Shown here piece by piece: positions 1 through 9,003 of a DNA stretch of 64,000 bases. The translations under genes and the position numbers were made by a program. How positions within the stretch are numbered: position 1 is the stretch's first letter; each line of letters begins with the position of its first letter. A model generated the notes under the pieces. That model did not search any database and was not told the DNA's origin. It worked only from the letters and a program-made list of their open reading frames with translations. Location: the NCBI GenBank assembly GCA_024707265.1, contig JANQAB010000006.1:5001-69000 (forward strand), in the 5' to 3' direction. This DNA comes from Sporocytophaga sp. (lineage in GTDB: Bacteria; Bacteroidota; Bacteroidia; Cytophagales; Cytophagaceae).

Positions 1-767
1 CTGGAGCAATACCTAAACCAGTACATGCCCCGGCCGCCATAGTGTTTGATGAAGTTACAAAAGGATAAGAACCAAAATCTATATCAAGAAGAGAGCCTTG
101 GGCACCTTCAGCTAGTATGGTTTTCTTTTCAGCTATTAGTTGATTAATGAAATATTCACTATCAACGAAATTAAATGTTCTCAAATGATCGATAGCTTCA
201 AAAAACTCCTTTTCAAGAGCCTCAAGATTGCTATAATCAAATTTGTAAAAGTCAAGGATTGTCTTGTGAGCATCTCTTAACTTTTGATATTTAGCTTTGA
301 AATCTTCAGCAATAATATCACCTACTCTAAGTCCTTGCCTTGCTATTTTGTCTTGGTAAGTTGGGCCTATACCTTTTAATGTAGAACCTATTTTCTTTTT
401 CGCCTTTGGAATTTTCTGAAGCCGCATCTAATAGCCTGTGTGTAGGAATTATTAGCTGAGCTTTTTTGGAAATGAACAGGTTCTTGTTAAAGTTAACGTT
501 GTATTTTTTCAGACCATCAATTTCTTTTTTAAAAATGATAGCATCCAATACAACACCGTTACCGATGATATTTATAATAGAGTCGTGAAAAATTCCAGAT
601 GGAATTTGATGAAGCACATGCTTAATTCCATCAAATTCAAGAGTGTGTCCTGCATTAGGTCCACCTTGAAAACGAGCAACTACCTGATAACGCGGAGCAA
701 TAAAATCTACTATTTTACCCTTACCTTCATCTCCCCACTGAAGTCCCAACAAAATATCTACAGCCAT
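1..767 (-). CDS. purA: Adenylosuccinate synthetase, 3'-truncated by window, one frameshift
   Basis: Joins IMP and aspartate with GTP to make adenylosuccinate, the first committed step of AMP synthesis. The N-terminus shows the nucleotide-binding GDEGKGK motif (about residues 13-19) and NAGHT, and later GAQGSLLDIDFG..YPFVTSS and ACTGLG, all classic PurA signatures. About 255 residues lie inside the window; the gene continues beyond base 1. The reading frame breaks in a run of five T (396-400 on the plus strand); removing one base joins SKGEK to KIGSTLKGIGPTYQDK with no further stop. It sits 12 bases after the STAS gene and probably shares its transcript. The function is certain; the frame break is probably a sequencing error because the enzyme is essential for de novo purine synthesis. 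Confidence 0.95.
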
Positions 768-779
768 TATTATTAATAT

Positions 780-1124
780 TTATTTTTGAATAAGTTTTTG
801 AATTGCTTCTTCCTGTGAATTAACTATTAAAAAAATAGCATTCAACTTGGTAATGATGAGTAATTTTTTAATTTGCTCTGAAGGGCTTACCAATACAACT
901 TCTCCTCCTTTATTTCTAAACTTTGTCAGAATGGTTATTAAAACTCCAATACCACTGCTATTCATATACCTTATCTGAGAAAGATCAATGCTGCACAAAA
1001 TAATTGATTCGTTTATTTTATCATTAACGAGATCAACTAATTCCATTCCATTCGTTTCTCCGATGAGATCTCCCTGAAGCTGAATTGACAAGATATTTTG
1101 CTTTACTTCTGAAGTATATTTCAT
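780..1124 (-). CDS. STAS-domain anti-sigma factor antagonist
   Basis: A 114-residue single-domain STAS protein of the SpoIIAA/RsbV type. Such proteins bind anti-sigma kinases and are switched by phosphorylation of a conserved serine. The sequence has the typical core [19 protein letters not shown], where the serine pair before GIG (about residues 56-57) holds the usual phosphorylation site. Its ATG overlaps the stop of the upstream Fur-family gene by four bases (ATGA), which implies translational coupling, and purA follows 12 bases on. No partner kinase or phosphatase is encoded nearby, so the target is unknown. Confidence 0.85.
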   Translation of the reverse strand: MKYTSEVKQNILSIQLQGDLIGETNGMELVDLVNDKINESIILCSIDLSQIRYMNSSGIGVLITILTKFRNKGGEVVLVSPSEQIKKLLIITKLNAIFLIVNSQEEAIQKLIQK

Positions 1125-1600
1125 TTTTCCTTAATTTCCTTTTTATTTTCGCATTGAGCGTTTATACATTCCCCATAAAGTATCAGTGAATGGTGTAGAA
1201 CTTTAAAGTTCAATAATTCCCCAACCATCGTCTGTATATTATAAATTCTTGGGTCACAAAACTCTACAACTTTATGACATTCAGTACAAATTAAATGATC
1301 ATGCTGCCGATATCCGAATGATTTTTCGTACTGAGCAAGATTTTTCCCAAATTGATGCTTACTAACAAGATCACATTCAACAAGAATATCCAATGTGTTA
1401 TAAACAGTAGCTCTGCTTACACGATAATTCTTGTTCTTCATACTAATATAAAGAGATTCAACATCAAAGTGTCCTTTTCTAGTGTAGATCTCTTCTAATA
1501 TAGCAAATCTTTCCGGGGTTTTTCTAAGCCCCTTATTTTCAAGGTATGCGGTAAATATTTTCCTTACCTCGTTAAAAATATTTTCGTTCGCCTGCTGCAT
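1121..1600 (-). CDS. Fur-family metal-dependent transcriptional repressor
   Basis: A 159-residue Fur/PerR/Zur-type regulator. The winged-helix DNA-binding part is residues 15-85 ([15 protein letters not shown], then [13 protein letters not shown] as recognition helix). Metal ligands follow: RQHDH near residue 100, CTEC (C105, C108) and a second cysteine pair C145/C150 spaced by four residues instead of the usual two. The start at 1600 is chosen because a GGAGG ribosome site lies just upstream; a longer frame to 1645 would run through the promoter. It overlaps the STAS gene by four bases. Which metal or peroxide signal it senses cannot be decided from sequence. Confidence 0.9.
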   Translation of the reverse strand: MQQANENIFNEVRKIFTAYLENKGLRKTPERFAILEEIYTRKGHFDVESLYISMKNKNYRVSRATVYNTLDILVECDLVSKHQFGKNLAQYEKSFGYRQHDHLICTECHKVVEFCDPRIYNIQTMVGELLNFKVLHHSLILYGECINAQCENKKEIKEK

Positions 1601-1608
1601 AAAGCCTC

Positions 1609-1646
1609 CAAAGATACAAAGATAAATTTTTCTATCACAAGTCAAA
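1609..1646 (-). promoter_or_regulatory. Candidate promoter with doubled -7 box upstream of fur-family gene
   Basis: On the minus strand a TTTG (plus-strand 1643-1646) is followed 18 bases later by TATCTTTG (1617-1624), and an identical TATCTTTG abuts it (1609-1616). Both match the Bacteroidota -7 consensus TAnnTTTG. A CTTG 21 bases before the second box could act as its -33 element. The downstream box touches the Shine-Dalgarno region, so the upstream box is the likelier promoter. Confidence 0.45.
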
Positions 1647-1707
1647 ACTCGAATAGTTTCAACTGTATCAAAAATATATATCTGATTTACAAATAAATAC
1701 CTATTAA

Positions 1708-3909
1708 TTAGGATTCAAAACGATTGACTGTAATTACATCCTGCACCTTTTTTAATTTCATAATGAGCTTATTAAGGTGTTTTGTGTCGTGAACAAATAA
1801 CATGATTCTACCTTCAAACATTCCGTCCTCTGTTTCAATAGTGATACTTCTCATGTTTACTTTTAACTCATTGGAAATTATTCTTGTAATATCATTAACA
1901 ATCCCAACTCTATCCATTCCATTAATTTTCAACCCAGTGAGAAATGCCAGTTCTTTTTGAGCAGTCCATTTGGCTTTTACTACCCTATAGCCATAGTGTG
2001 ACATTAATTCAATAGCATTTGGGCAAGTAGTCCTATGAATTTTAATCCCCTCATTAACAGTTACAAAGCCAAACACATCATCTCCAGGGATTGGATTACA
2101 ACATTTTGCTAGTTTGTAATCAATCTTTTCCATATCATCACCAATAAGCAGCAGATCTGCGTTGGGATCTCCGGATTTCTTTGGTTCCTGGGGTTTATGT
2201 TCAACAATTTCTTTCTTTTCAGGCTTCTTAACTTCTTTAGGCTCCTGAAATTTCTTAATTTCTTTAGGATCTATAATTCCTTTAGCGACATCATAATAGA
2301 GATCTAAAGGGAATTTCATATTAAAATAGCTCAGAAGTTGATTTAAAGTTTCAGCATTCAAATCAAGCTTCATTTGATGAAGCTTTCTTAATACAATTTC
2401 TTTACCGTCTGAAGCAATCTTCTTTTTTTCTTCCTTCAGACAATCTTTGATTTTGGCTCTTGCTTTTGAGCTAACGACAAATTTAAGCCAGTCTTCACTT
2501 GGCTTTTGCTTGCTTGAGGTAAGGATTTCAACCTGATCCCCATTATTAAGAATATAACTAAGAGGGACAAGCTTCTGATTCACCTTGGCACCAAGACAGT
2601 GCATCCCTATTTGAGTGTGAATTTCAAAGGCAAAATCAAGAGTAGTTGCCCCATGAGGTAAAATTTTCAGATCACCTTTTGGCGTAAAAACAAAGACTTC
2701 TTCATGAAAAAGGTTCGTTCTAAAATCATCCATGAATTCCAGAGCAGAAGAATCATTTGTTTCGATCAATTCCCTAACCTTCTTGATCCATTCTTCCAAT
2801 CCTGATTCACTTTTACTTTGTGTAGCTTCCTTATACTTCCAATGAGCAGCATATCCCTTTTCTGCTATATCGTCCATTCTTTTGGTACGAATCTGTACTT
2901 CTACCCATTGACCTGATTTACTCATTACAGTAGTATGAAGGGATTCATAGCCATTTGCTTTAGGAGTACTAATCCAGTCCCTCAGACGGTCTGGATTAGG
3001 CTTGTAAAAGTCAGTCACGATAGAATAAGCTTTCCAACACGCTGCTTTTTCATTTTCGTAAGGGGTATCAATTATAACTCGAATTGCAAAAAGGTCATAA
3101 ACCTCTTCAAAGGGTGTATTTTGTTTCCTTATTTTATTCCAAATGGAGTAAATGGATTTTGGACGCCCCTTAACAATGAAGTCAAAATTTGATTTATCAA
3201 GAGCTGTCTGCAACGGCTCAATGAAGTCTTTGATAAACTTATCACGTGCAGCTTTAGTCTCATTGATCTTTCTTGCGATACCTCGGTAAACTTCCGGGTC
3301 AGTATGCTTCAAGTACAGATCTTCCAGTTCCGTCTTAATTGCATACAAACCAAGACGGTGAGCCAAAGGAGCGTACAGATATATGGTTTCACTGGAAATT
3401 TTCAATTGCTTTTCCCTTGGCATACTGCCGAGCGTACGCATATTGTGAAGTCGGTCTGCCAGCTTAATCAAAATAACCCTCACATCATCTGACAGAGTAA
3501 GAATCATTTTCCGAAAGTTTTCAGCCTGTTGTGAACTTCCATGTTCAAAGACTCCTGAAATTTTAGTAAGTCCATCAATAATTCGGGCTACCTTTGGACC
3601 AAAATCTCTTTCGATATCACTTATCTCTAAATGGGTATCTTCTACTACATCATGCAGTAAAGCTGCAATGATTGAAGTCGTTCCCAATCCTATTTCTTCC
3701 ACAGCTATTTGAGCTACAGCCAGAGGGTGATAAATGTATGGCTCCCCTGAGCGCCGCCTCATATCCTTGTGAGCCTGAAGAGAAGTAAAAAAAGCCTTTT
3801 TAATTATTTTCGCGTCGTCATCTTTCAAGAAGGGTTTGGCATGCCTTAATAACTTTCTATACCTGCGAATAATTTCTTTATTTTCCTTTTCAATATCTAC
3901 CGTCTGCAT
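1708..3909 (-). CDS. spoT: Bifunctional (p)ppGpp synthetase/hydrolase, RelA/SpoT family
   Basis: Makes and degrades the stringent-response alarmone (p)ppGpp. The 733 residues show all domains of a long RSH protein: an HD hydrolase with H61 and the HD pair at 86-87 (LLHDVVEDT); a synthetase region about 235-350 with [19 protein letters not shown] and GYESLHTTV; a TGS domain about 404-465; a conserved cysteine region with KCCNPIPGD about 610-650; and a C-terminal ACT domain. The intact HD motif argues for a bifunctional enzyme rather than a synthesis-only RelA. It is monocistronic by spacing. A TATTTTTG box ends four bases before its ATG. Confidence 0.95.
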   Translation of the reverse strand: MQTVDIEKENKEIIRRYRKLLRHAKPFLKDDDAKIIKKAFFTSLQAHKDMRRRSGEPYIYHPLAVAQIAVEEIGLGTTSIIAALLHDVVEDTHLEISDIERDFGPKVARIIDGLTKISGVFEHGSSQQAENFRKMILTLSDDVRVILIKLADRLHNMRTLGSMPREKQLKISSETIYLYAPLAHRLGLYAIKTELEDLYLKHTDPEVYRGIARKINETKAARDKFIKDFIEPLQTALDKSNFDFIVKGRPKSIYSIWNKIRKQNTPFEEVYDLFAIRVIIDTPYENEKAACWKAYSIVTDFYKPNPDRLRDWISTPKANGYESLHTTVMSKSGQWVEVQIRTKRMDDIAEKGYAAHWKYKEATQSKSESGLEEWIKKVRELIETNDSSALEFMDDFRTNLFHEEVFVFTPKGDLKILPHGATTLDFAFEIHTQIGMHCLGAKVNQKLVPLSYILNNGDQVEILTSSKQKPSEDWLKFVVSSKARAKIKDCLKEEKKKIASDGKEIVLRKLHQMKLDLNAETLNQLLSYFNMKFPLDLYYDVAKGIIDPKEIKKFQEPKEVKKPEKKEIVEHKPQEPKKSGDPNADLLLIGDDMEKIDYKLAKCCNPIPGDDVFGFVTVNEGIKIHRTTCPNAIELMSHYGYRVVKAKWTAQKELAFLTGLKINGMDRVGIVNDITRIISNELKVNMRSITIETEDGMFEGRIMLFVHDTKHLNKLIMKLKKVQDVITVNRFES

Positions 3910-3913
3910 GTCT

Positions 3914-3921
3914 CAAAAATA
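3914..3921 (-). promoter_or_regulatory. Possible -7 box directly before spoT start
   Basis: TATTTTTG on the minus strand matches TAnnTTTG and ends four bases before the spoT ATG (3907-3909). A -33 element is poor (GTTT about 19 bases upstream). If used, the transcript would start at or near the start codon, giving a leaderless or nearly leaderless message. This could also be chance in AT-rich DNA. Confidence 0.25.
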
Positions 3922-4064
3922 CGCAAAACCTATTTTATTTAAACTTGAAATCACTGTAAATTCGTTCTACGGAAGTCAACTTGTTACGTTACAAATGTAC
4001 ATCAAACTACCTATCAGGCACTTAACATTAAAAAGAAAAAAAACTTAAAAAAAATGAAATATTT

Positions 4065-4098
4065 TCTTGCATGATAGATAATTTCTTTGCTACCTTTG
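4065..4098 (+). promoter_or_regulatory. Bacteroidota-type promoter of tRNA-Leu
   Basis: TCTTG (4065-4069) is followed after 21 bases by TACCTTTG (4091-4098), a full match to the TAnnTTTG -7 box. The predicted start is near 4105, about 60 bases before the mature tRNA. No other plus-strand gene lies between, so this most likely drives the tRNA. Confidence 0.6.
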
Positions 4099-4165
4099 CA
4101 GCGCAATTTTGAACAACAGAACAGTATTAAAGTTCAAAAAAGCGAATCAAGTTTGGATAACCAAT

Positions 4166-4247
4166 GCGGATGTGGCGAAATTGGTAGACGCACTAGACTT
4201 AGGATCTAGCGCTGCGAGGCATGGGGGTTCGAGTCCCTCCATCCGCA
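4166..4247 (+). tRNA. tRNA-Leu (anticodon UAG)
   Basis: The acceptor stem GCGGATG pairs perfectly with CATCCGC (4240-4246), followed by discriminator A. The anticodon arm has stem CTAGA/TCTAG around loop CTTAGGA, giving anticodon TAG, which reads CUN leucine codons. A long variable arm (class II) and a GGTTCGAGTCC T-arm fit leucine. The CCA end is not encoded (CTG follows), so it must be added enzymatically. A strong terminator follows at once. Confidence 0.95.
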
Positions 4248-4250
4248 CTG

Positions 4251-4282
4251 AAACCCTCAGAATTAATCTTCTGAGGGTTTTT
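4251..4282 (+). terminator. Rho-independent terminator after tRNA-Leu
   Basis: A perfect 12-bp stem, AAACCCTCAGAA (4251-4262) with TTCTGAGGGTTT (4269-4280), a six-base loop and a run of T at the 3' side. It starts three bases after the discriminator base of the tRNA. Confidence 0.9.
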
Positions 4283-4329
4283 AAATTAAACACGGTACCT
4301 TATTGTTAATAGAATAAAATCGGACAAAA

Positions 4330-5670
4330 GTGGAAATTACATTAGAAAAACAAAGTGCCACCAATGCAACCTTAAAAGTGAATCTTAATGAGTCTGATTA
4401 CAGACCTAAAGTTGCTGAAAAGGTAAAAGAGTACAGTAAGAAAGTCCAACTGAAGGGTTTCAGACCTGGAAAAGTTCCGACTTCTTTAGTTGAAAAAATG
4501 TATGGGAAAAGTATTTTGGTTGATGAAATCAATCAGATATTAAGCGATTCTATCACAAAATATATCAGAGAAAACAAACTTCCGATTATAGGTGAACCAC
4601 TTCCTGATTCTGAGAAAACAGAAAATATTAACTGGGAGACCCAAAAAGAATTTGAATTTAACTATAATTTAGGTTTAGTACCAGAATTCAATCTGGACCT
4701 ATCTCCTAATGTAAAACTCACTAAAAACAACATTAAAATTGAAGATAAGGTTGTTAACGAAACACTTGAGAATCTTAAAAATCAATTTGGGCAATCTACT
4801 AACCCGGAAGTTTCTGCTGAAGGAGATTTTATATATGGGGATCTGAAAGAAGAAAACGGTGACTTCGAATTTCAAAGTCTTATTCCTACAAACAAAATTA
4901 AAAAATCAGAGTTATCTAAGTTTGTAGGCCTGAAAATAGGCGATAAAATCACTTTTGAAATAGAGAAAACTTTTGATGATGTAGCTGATATAGCTTACGC
5001 TACAGGACTTTCTAAAGAAGAAGCTGAGCAAAAACAAGGAATATTTAGCCTTACTGTTACTAAAATCAGCAGATCAGAAGGAGCAGAATTAAATCAAGAG
5101 TTCTTTGACAAGGTTTTTGGCAAGGATGCAGTGAAGTCTGAAGAAGAATTCATGACTAAACTTAAAAGCACTATTGAAGAAAATTACGGAAGAGAATCTG
5201 ATCTATTGATCAACCATCAGATCAGAAAACATTTTGTTGAAAATACTCAAATTGAATTACCATCAGACTTCCTGAAAAAGTGGTTGCTGGTTTCTAACAA
5301 TGGCAAAATAACTCAGGAGCAGATAGACAACGAATTTGATTTATATCTTAAAGAGTTAAAATGGACTCTGATAAAGAATAAAATCAGCGAAGAAAACGAC
5401 ATTAAAGCTGAGAACGACGAGATCATTGGCAAGACAAAAGAAATGGTAAAACAGCAATTTGGAGGTATGGCATTTGGGGCGGAACTTGAAGAGACTTTTG
5501 ACAAAATTGCAGATAACTATCTAAAACAAGACAATGGCAAAAACTACATAAAAATGTATGAGCAGCTTGTTAACGAAAAGGTTATTGAAACCGTAAAAAC
5601 AAAAATATCTATAGCTGACAAGAGTGTAGATGTTGAAGAATTCAGAAAGATTGCAGAAGCTCAAGACTGA
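4330..5670 (+). CDS. tig: Trigger factor (ribosome-associated chaperone/peptidyl-prolyl isomerase)
   Basis: Binds the ribosome exit tunnel and shields nascent chains. The N-terminal ribosome-binding region carries the signature KGFRPGKVPTSLVEKMYG (about residues 38-55), equivalent to the GFRKGKVP loop. A divergent middle domain and a long helical C-terminal domain complete 446 residues, near the usual 430-450. Translation starts with GTG at 4330, supported by the alignment of the first residues VEITLEKQSATNATLKVNL. It lies just upstream of clpP and clpX, the widespread tig-clpP-clpX order, but is separated from clpP by its own terminator. Confidence 0.93.
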   Translation: MEITLEKQSATNATLKVNLNESDYRPKVAEKVKEYSKKVQLKGFRPGKVPTSLVEKMYGKSILVDEINQILSDSITKYIRENKLPIIGEPLPDSEKTENINWETQKEFEFNYNLGLVPEFNLDLSPNVKLTKNNIKIEDKVVNETLENLKNQFGQSTNPEVSAEGDFIYGDLKEENGDFEFQSLIPTNKIKKSELSKFVGLKIGDKITFEIEKTFDDVADIAYATGLSKEEAEQKQGIFSLTVTKISRSEGAELNQEFFDKVFGKDAVKSEEEFMTKLKSTIEENYGRESDLLINHQIRKHFVENTQIELPSDFLKKWLLVSNNGKITQEQIDNEFDLYLKELKWTLIKNKISEENDIKAENDEIIGKTKEMVKQQFGGMAFGAELEETFDKIADNYLKQDNGKNYIKMYEQLVNEKVIETVKTKISIADKSVDVEEFRKIAEAQD

Positions 5671-5706
5671 CGTTTTGGCAACAATTTCTAATTGGTAAAG
5701 TTTTTG

Positions 5707-5737
5707 AAAGTCCTTTGTAAAAAGGACTTTTTTTTTT
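5707..5737 (+). terminator. Terminator of tig
   Basis: A perfect 10-bp stem AAAGTCCTTT (5707-5716) / AAAGGACTTT (5721-5730) with a GTAA loop and ten T in a row. It overlaps the clpP promoter elements. Confidence 0.85.
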
Positions 5738-5744
5738 ACATTTG
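5714..5744 (+). promoter_or_regulatory. Consensus promoter of clpP, inside the tig terminator
   Basis: TTTG (5714-5717), exactly 19 bases, then TACATTTG (5737-5744): a full match to the Bacteroidota sigma-ABfr consensus. The -33 box lies in the terminator hairpin and the -7 box begins at the end of its T run. The transcript should begin near 5750, about 10-17 bases before the clpP start. Confidence 0.7.
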
Positions 5745-5760
5745 TGCAACACTAATAAAA

Positions 5761-6462
5761 ATGAAAATGATAAATAAGGAAGAATTCAGAAAATTCGCCA
5801 TTAAGGATCAGAATATTGGCAGCAACGTAGTGGATCAATACATTAAACAAGTAGAGAGTACTGCATTTCCATACATAAATAATATGACTCCCAATATTGT
5901 TGAGGAAAGACAAATGAGAGCGACTGTCATTGACGTTTTTTCACGTCTGATGGCTGACAGAATTATCTTCCTCGGCACTGCTATAGATGATTATGTTTCT
6001 AACATTGTTGTAGCTCAATTACTGTTCCTGGAATCTGCTGATTCAAACAAAGATGTGATTATGTACATCAACAGCCCTGGAGGTTCAGTATATGCAGGTC
6101 TTGGTATTTATGATACAATGCAATACATCAACCCTGATGTAGCTACAATTTGTACAGGATTGGCCGCTTCAATGGGAGCTGTATTACTGTGTGGAGGAGC
6201 TGCTAATAAGAGATCGGCTTTAAAACATTCCAGAATAATGATTCACCAGCCACTTGGAGGCGTTCAGGGACAGGCATCTGACATAGAAATCACTGCCAGG
6301 GAAATTCTTAAATTAAAGAAGGAACTTTACGATATTCTTGTTCATCATAGCGGGAAAGACTACGAAATGATCGAAAAACATGCTGACAGGGATTACTGGT
6401 TAACATCTACAGAAGCAAAAGAATACGGAATAGTTGATGAAGTTCTATTCAGAACCAAATAA
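5761..6462 (+). CDS. clpP: ATP-dependent Clp protease proteolytic subunit
   Basis: The serine peptidase chamber that degrades proteins fed by ClpX. The catalytic triad is visible: Ser137 in GLAASMGA, His162 in MIHQPLGG, and an Asp in the HADRDYW segment. INSPGGSVYAGLGIYDTM is the conserved oxyanion/handle region. I choose ATG 5761 (233 residues; ATG 5767 is equally possible), because a longer frame beginning at 5692 would have to translate the tig terminator and lies upstream of the predicted transcription start. The partner clpX follows after a 113-base gap. Confidence 0.95.
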   Translation: MKMINKEEFRKFAIKDQNIGSNVVDQYIKQVESTAFPYINNMTPNIVEERQMRATVIDVFSRLMADRIIFLGTAIDDYVSNIVVAQLLFLESADSNKDVIMYINSPGGSVYAGLGIYDTMQYINPDVATICTGLAASMGAVLLCGGAANKRSALKHSRIMIHQPLGGVQGQASDIEITAREILKLKKELYDILVHHSGKDYEMIEKHADRDYWLTSTEAKEYGIVDEVLFRTK

Positions 6463-6490
6463 TAAAACTTAATTTAAAAAACCTTTGTTA

Positions 6491-6544
6491 AAAATTGGGA
6501 TGTTTTGAATCCTTACATTTTTAAGGTAAAAATGTCCCAATTTT
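6491..6544 (+). other. Long imperfect hairpin between clpP and clpX
   Basis: AAAATTGGGA (6491-6500) pairs perfectly with TCCCAATTTT (6535-6544), and an inner CCTTA/TAAGG pair strengthens it. There is only a short T run, so it may be a weak terminator, an mRNA-processing or stabilising element, or an operator. The gap contains no clear consensus promoter for clpX. Confidence 0.5.
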
Positions 6545-6575
6545 AAATAGGGATGGAATAAGAAAAACAAAAATA

Positions 6576-7796
6576 ATGGCTCAAATCACCTGTTCATTTT
6601 GCGGAAGATCTAAGAAAGATGTATCACTAATGATATCCGGGATACATGCTCACATTTGTGACAGATGTATCACACAATCTCAACAGATACTTTCCGAAGA
6701 AGTTAAAACCAAAAATAAAAACAGTGTCCCGAAGTTCAATCTGATCAAACCATCGGAAATGAAAAAATTTCTGGATCAGTTTGTTGTAGGACAAGACGAG
6801 GCCAAAAAGGTAATGTCTGTAGCTGTTTATAATCATTATAAAAGGTTAATGCAGCAACAGGAGGAAAATGATGTCGTGATTGAAAAGTCTAATATCATCA
6901 TGGTAGGTGAAACGGGAACAGGAAAAACCTACATTGCCAGAACATTGGCCAAAATACTTCAGGTACCTTTCTGTATTGCCGATGCGACAGTACTAACTGA
7001 AGCAGGATATGTGGGAGAAGATGTTGAAAGTATTTTAACAAGACTACTGCAATCTGCAAATTATGATGTAGAGTCAGCTGAAAGAGGTATTGTGTACATC
7101 GATGAAATAGATAAGATTTCCCGTAAAGGAGACAATCCTTCAATCACGAGAGATGTAAGTGGAGAAGGCGTGCAGCAAGCACTTTTAAAGCTTCTTGAAG
7201 GAACACAGGTAAATGTCCCGCCTCAAGGAGGAAGAAAACACCCGGATCAGAAAATGATAGCGGTGAATACAGAAAACATTCTATTCATTTGTGGTGGTGC
7301 TTTTGACGGCATTTCTAAAATGATCGGAAGCAGATTAAACACTCAGCCACTTGGCTTTTCAAACAAAGAACAAACCTTTGTAGACAAAGAAAACTTACTT
7401 CAATATGTTACAGCTCAGGATCTAAAAACATTCGGTTTAATCCCGGAATTAATAGGTCGACTTCCTGTACTTACTTATCTGGAGCCTTTATCTAAAGAAA
7501 CGTTGAGAATGATCCTAACTCAGCCCAAAAACGCTATTGTAAAACAATACAAGAAATTGTTTAAGATGGAAGATATTGAGATCGAGTTTGAGGAAGATGC
7601 ATTAGATTTTATAGTTGAAAAAGCTGTGAATTTCAAATTAGGTGCGAGAGGCTTAAGATCTATATGTGAAGCAGTAATGACTGATGCTATGTTTGAACTG
7701 CCATCTCAGGATGAAATTAAAAAACTAGTAATTACAAGAGACTATGCTGTAGAAAAAATTGAAAAATCTAAATTCAATAAACTGAAAGCAGCATAA
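6576..7796 (+). CDS. clpX: ClpX, AAA+ unfoldase subunit of ClpXP
   Basis: Unfolds tagged substrates and threads them into ClpP. 406 residues. The N-terminal zinc-binding domain has C6, C9, C28 and C31. The AAA+ core has Walker A GETGTGKT (111-118), the pore loop GYVGED (144-149), Walker B IVYIDE (172-177) and the sensor/arginine-finger region near RLPVLTYL. The Walker A has Glu-Thr where many ClpX have Pro-Thr, a minor change. It follows clpP on the same strand. Confidence 0.97.
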   Translation: MAQITCSFCGRSKKDVSLMISGIHAHICDRCITQSQQILSEEVKTKNKNSVPKFNLIKPSEMKKFLDQFVVGQDEAKKVMSVAVYNHYKRLMQQQEENDVVIEKSNIIMVGETGTGKTYIARTLAKILQVPFCIADATVLTEAGYVGEDVESILTRLLQSANYDVESAERGIVYIDEIDKISRKGDNPSITRDVSGEGVQQALLKLLEGTQVNVPPQGGRKHPDQKMIAVNTENILFICGGAFDGISKMIGSRLNTQPLGFSNKEQTFVDKENLLQYVTAQDLKTFGLIPELIGRLPVLTYLEPLSKETLRMILTQPKNAIVKQYKKLFKMEDIEIEFEEDALDFIVEKAVNFKLGARGLRSICEAVMTDAMFELPSQDEIKKLVITRDYAVEKIEKSKFNKLKAA

Positions 7797-7822
7797 GGAA
7801 GTTATAAGTTTTAAGTTATAAT

Positions 7823-7864
7823 AAATGAAAAAGGGCTTCTCTGTAAAAGCCCTTTTTCATTTTT
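7823..7864. terminator. Bidirectional terminator between clpX and lpxB
   Basis: A 16-bp perfect stem, AAATGAAAAAGGGCTT (7823-7838) with its complement at 7847-7862, with A and T runs on the two sides. It lies between convergent clpX and lpxB and can serve both. Confidence 0.85.
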
Positions 7865-7881
7865 ATCGAATAATCATTTGG

Positions 7882-8991
7882 TTATTTTTCATTCAGATAT
7901 TTCACCATTAATTCCGCGGCTCGTTTTGAAGCTCCGGGCCCCTCAAGGATCTCTTTTATCTTTTGATACCCATTCAACTGTCCTTGCCTTTCCTCTCCGT
8001 ATATAATCTTTTTCAATTCTGAAATTAAGTTAGATGGGGTAAAATCTGATTGAATCAGCTCTTTTACTACTTCATATCCTGCAATGAGATTAACAAGGGA
8101 TATAAACTTAACAGTAATAAGGAATTTAGCAATGTTATAAGTGATTGCACTTGTTTTATAAACAACTATCTGAGGCACTTCAAACAATGCAGTCTCCAGT
8201 GTTGCTGTACCAGATGTTACAACTGCTGCTTTAGCATGTGATAATAAATTATAGGTTTCATCAAAAATAACAGCTACCCTACCCTCTCTTTTAAAATTAT
8301 CGTAGTAAGTCAAAGGTAGATTTGAAACACCTGCTACAACAAATGTAAAATCAGGAAAAGATGGCAGAACGGAAACCATATAATGCAATGTTGCTTCCAC
8401 TTCTTGTCTTCTACTACCGGGAAGAACTGCAATAAGCTGTTTCCCTTCCAGGTTATGTTTATTTAAGAAATCAGGATCGGGCTTAAAATTTGCGACAGCA
8501 TCAAACACAGGATTTCCAACATAATCAACATTAAAATCAAACTTTTTATAGAAGTCTTTTTCAAAAGGAAGGATTACAAACATTTTGTCTACAACCTTCT
8601 TGATTTTATTAGCCCTGCCTTGATTCCAGGCCCATACTTTTGGGGTAATATAATAATAGACTTTAATTCCTTGTGATTTTGCAAAAGCCGCAATCTTTAA
8701 ATTGAACCCTCCAAAATCGACTAGTATAAGGACGTCCGGCTTATAGGAAAGAATATCAGCTTTAGTTTTCTCCAAAATCTTGTTTATGGCATTTAGGTTT
8801 TTAAATACTTCCCAAAAGCCCATAAATGCAATATCTTTAAAATGAGAATATAGAGTTGCTCCTGTATTGGAAAGGTAATCCCCTCCAATTCCCCTAATTT
8901 GAGCATTGTTATCGAGCTGTTTAATTTCTTTGCAGAGATTAGAAGCATGAAGATCTCCTGATCTTTCACCGCATATTACATAATACTTCAT
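7882..8991 (-). CDS. lpxB: Lipid-A-disaccharide synthase
   Basis: Condenses UDP-2,3-diacylglucosamine with lipid X to form the lipid A disaccharide at the inner membrane. The GT19 family is recognised from the start YYVICGERSGDLHASNL, the IGGD..G motif, PDVLILVDFGGFNLKIA, YYITPKVWAWNQGRANKI, LPFEKDFYKK and the donor-site VLPGSRRQEV, plus SGTATLETAL near the C-terminus. 369 residues is the usual length. It follows the PTPS-family gene by 12 bases and ends at a bidirectional terminator. It shows that the organism makes lipid A. Confidence 0.95.
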   Translation of the reverse strand: MKYYVICGERSGDLHASNLCKEIKQLDNNAQIRGIGGDYLSNTGATLYSHFKDIAFMGFWEVFKNLNAINKILEKTKADILSYKPDVLILVDFGGFNLKIAAFAKSQGIKVYYYITPKVWAWNQGRANKIKKVVDKMFVILPFEKDFYKKFDFNVDYVGNPVFDAVANFKPDPDFLNKHNLEGKQLIAVLPGSRRQEVEATLHYMVSVLPSFPDFTFVVAGVSNLPLTYYDNFKREGRVAVIFDETYNLLSHAKAAVVTSGTATLETALFEVPQIVVYKTSAITYNIAKFLITVKFISLVNLIAGYEVVKELIQSDFTPSNLISELKKIIYGEERQGQLNGYQKIKEILEGPGASKRAAELMVKYLNEK

Positions 8992-9003
8992 ATGGATAGT
9001 CCT

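Noticed and set aside
585..776. Plus-strand frame opposite purA
   Set aside because: Antisense shadow of a conserved gene.
1601..1645. N-terminal extension of the Fur-family protein
   Set aside because: It would translate the promoter boxes; a GGAGG site supports the start at 1600.
4109..4309. 66-codon plus-strand frame over the tRNA region
   Set aside because: It runs through tRNA-Leu and its terminator; no protein signal.
5692..5760. N-terminal extension of ClpP
   Set aside because: It covers the tig terminator and lies upstream of the predicted transcription start.
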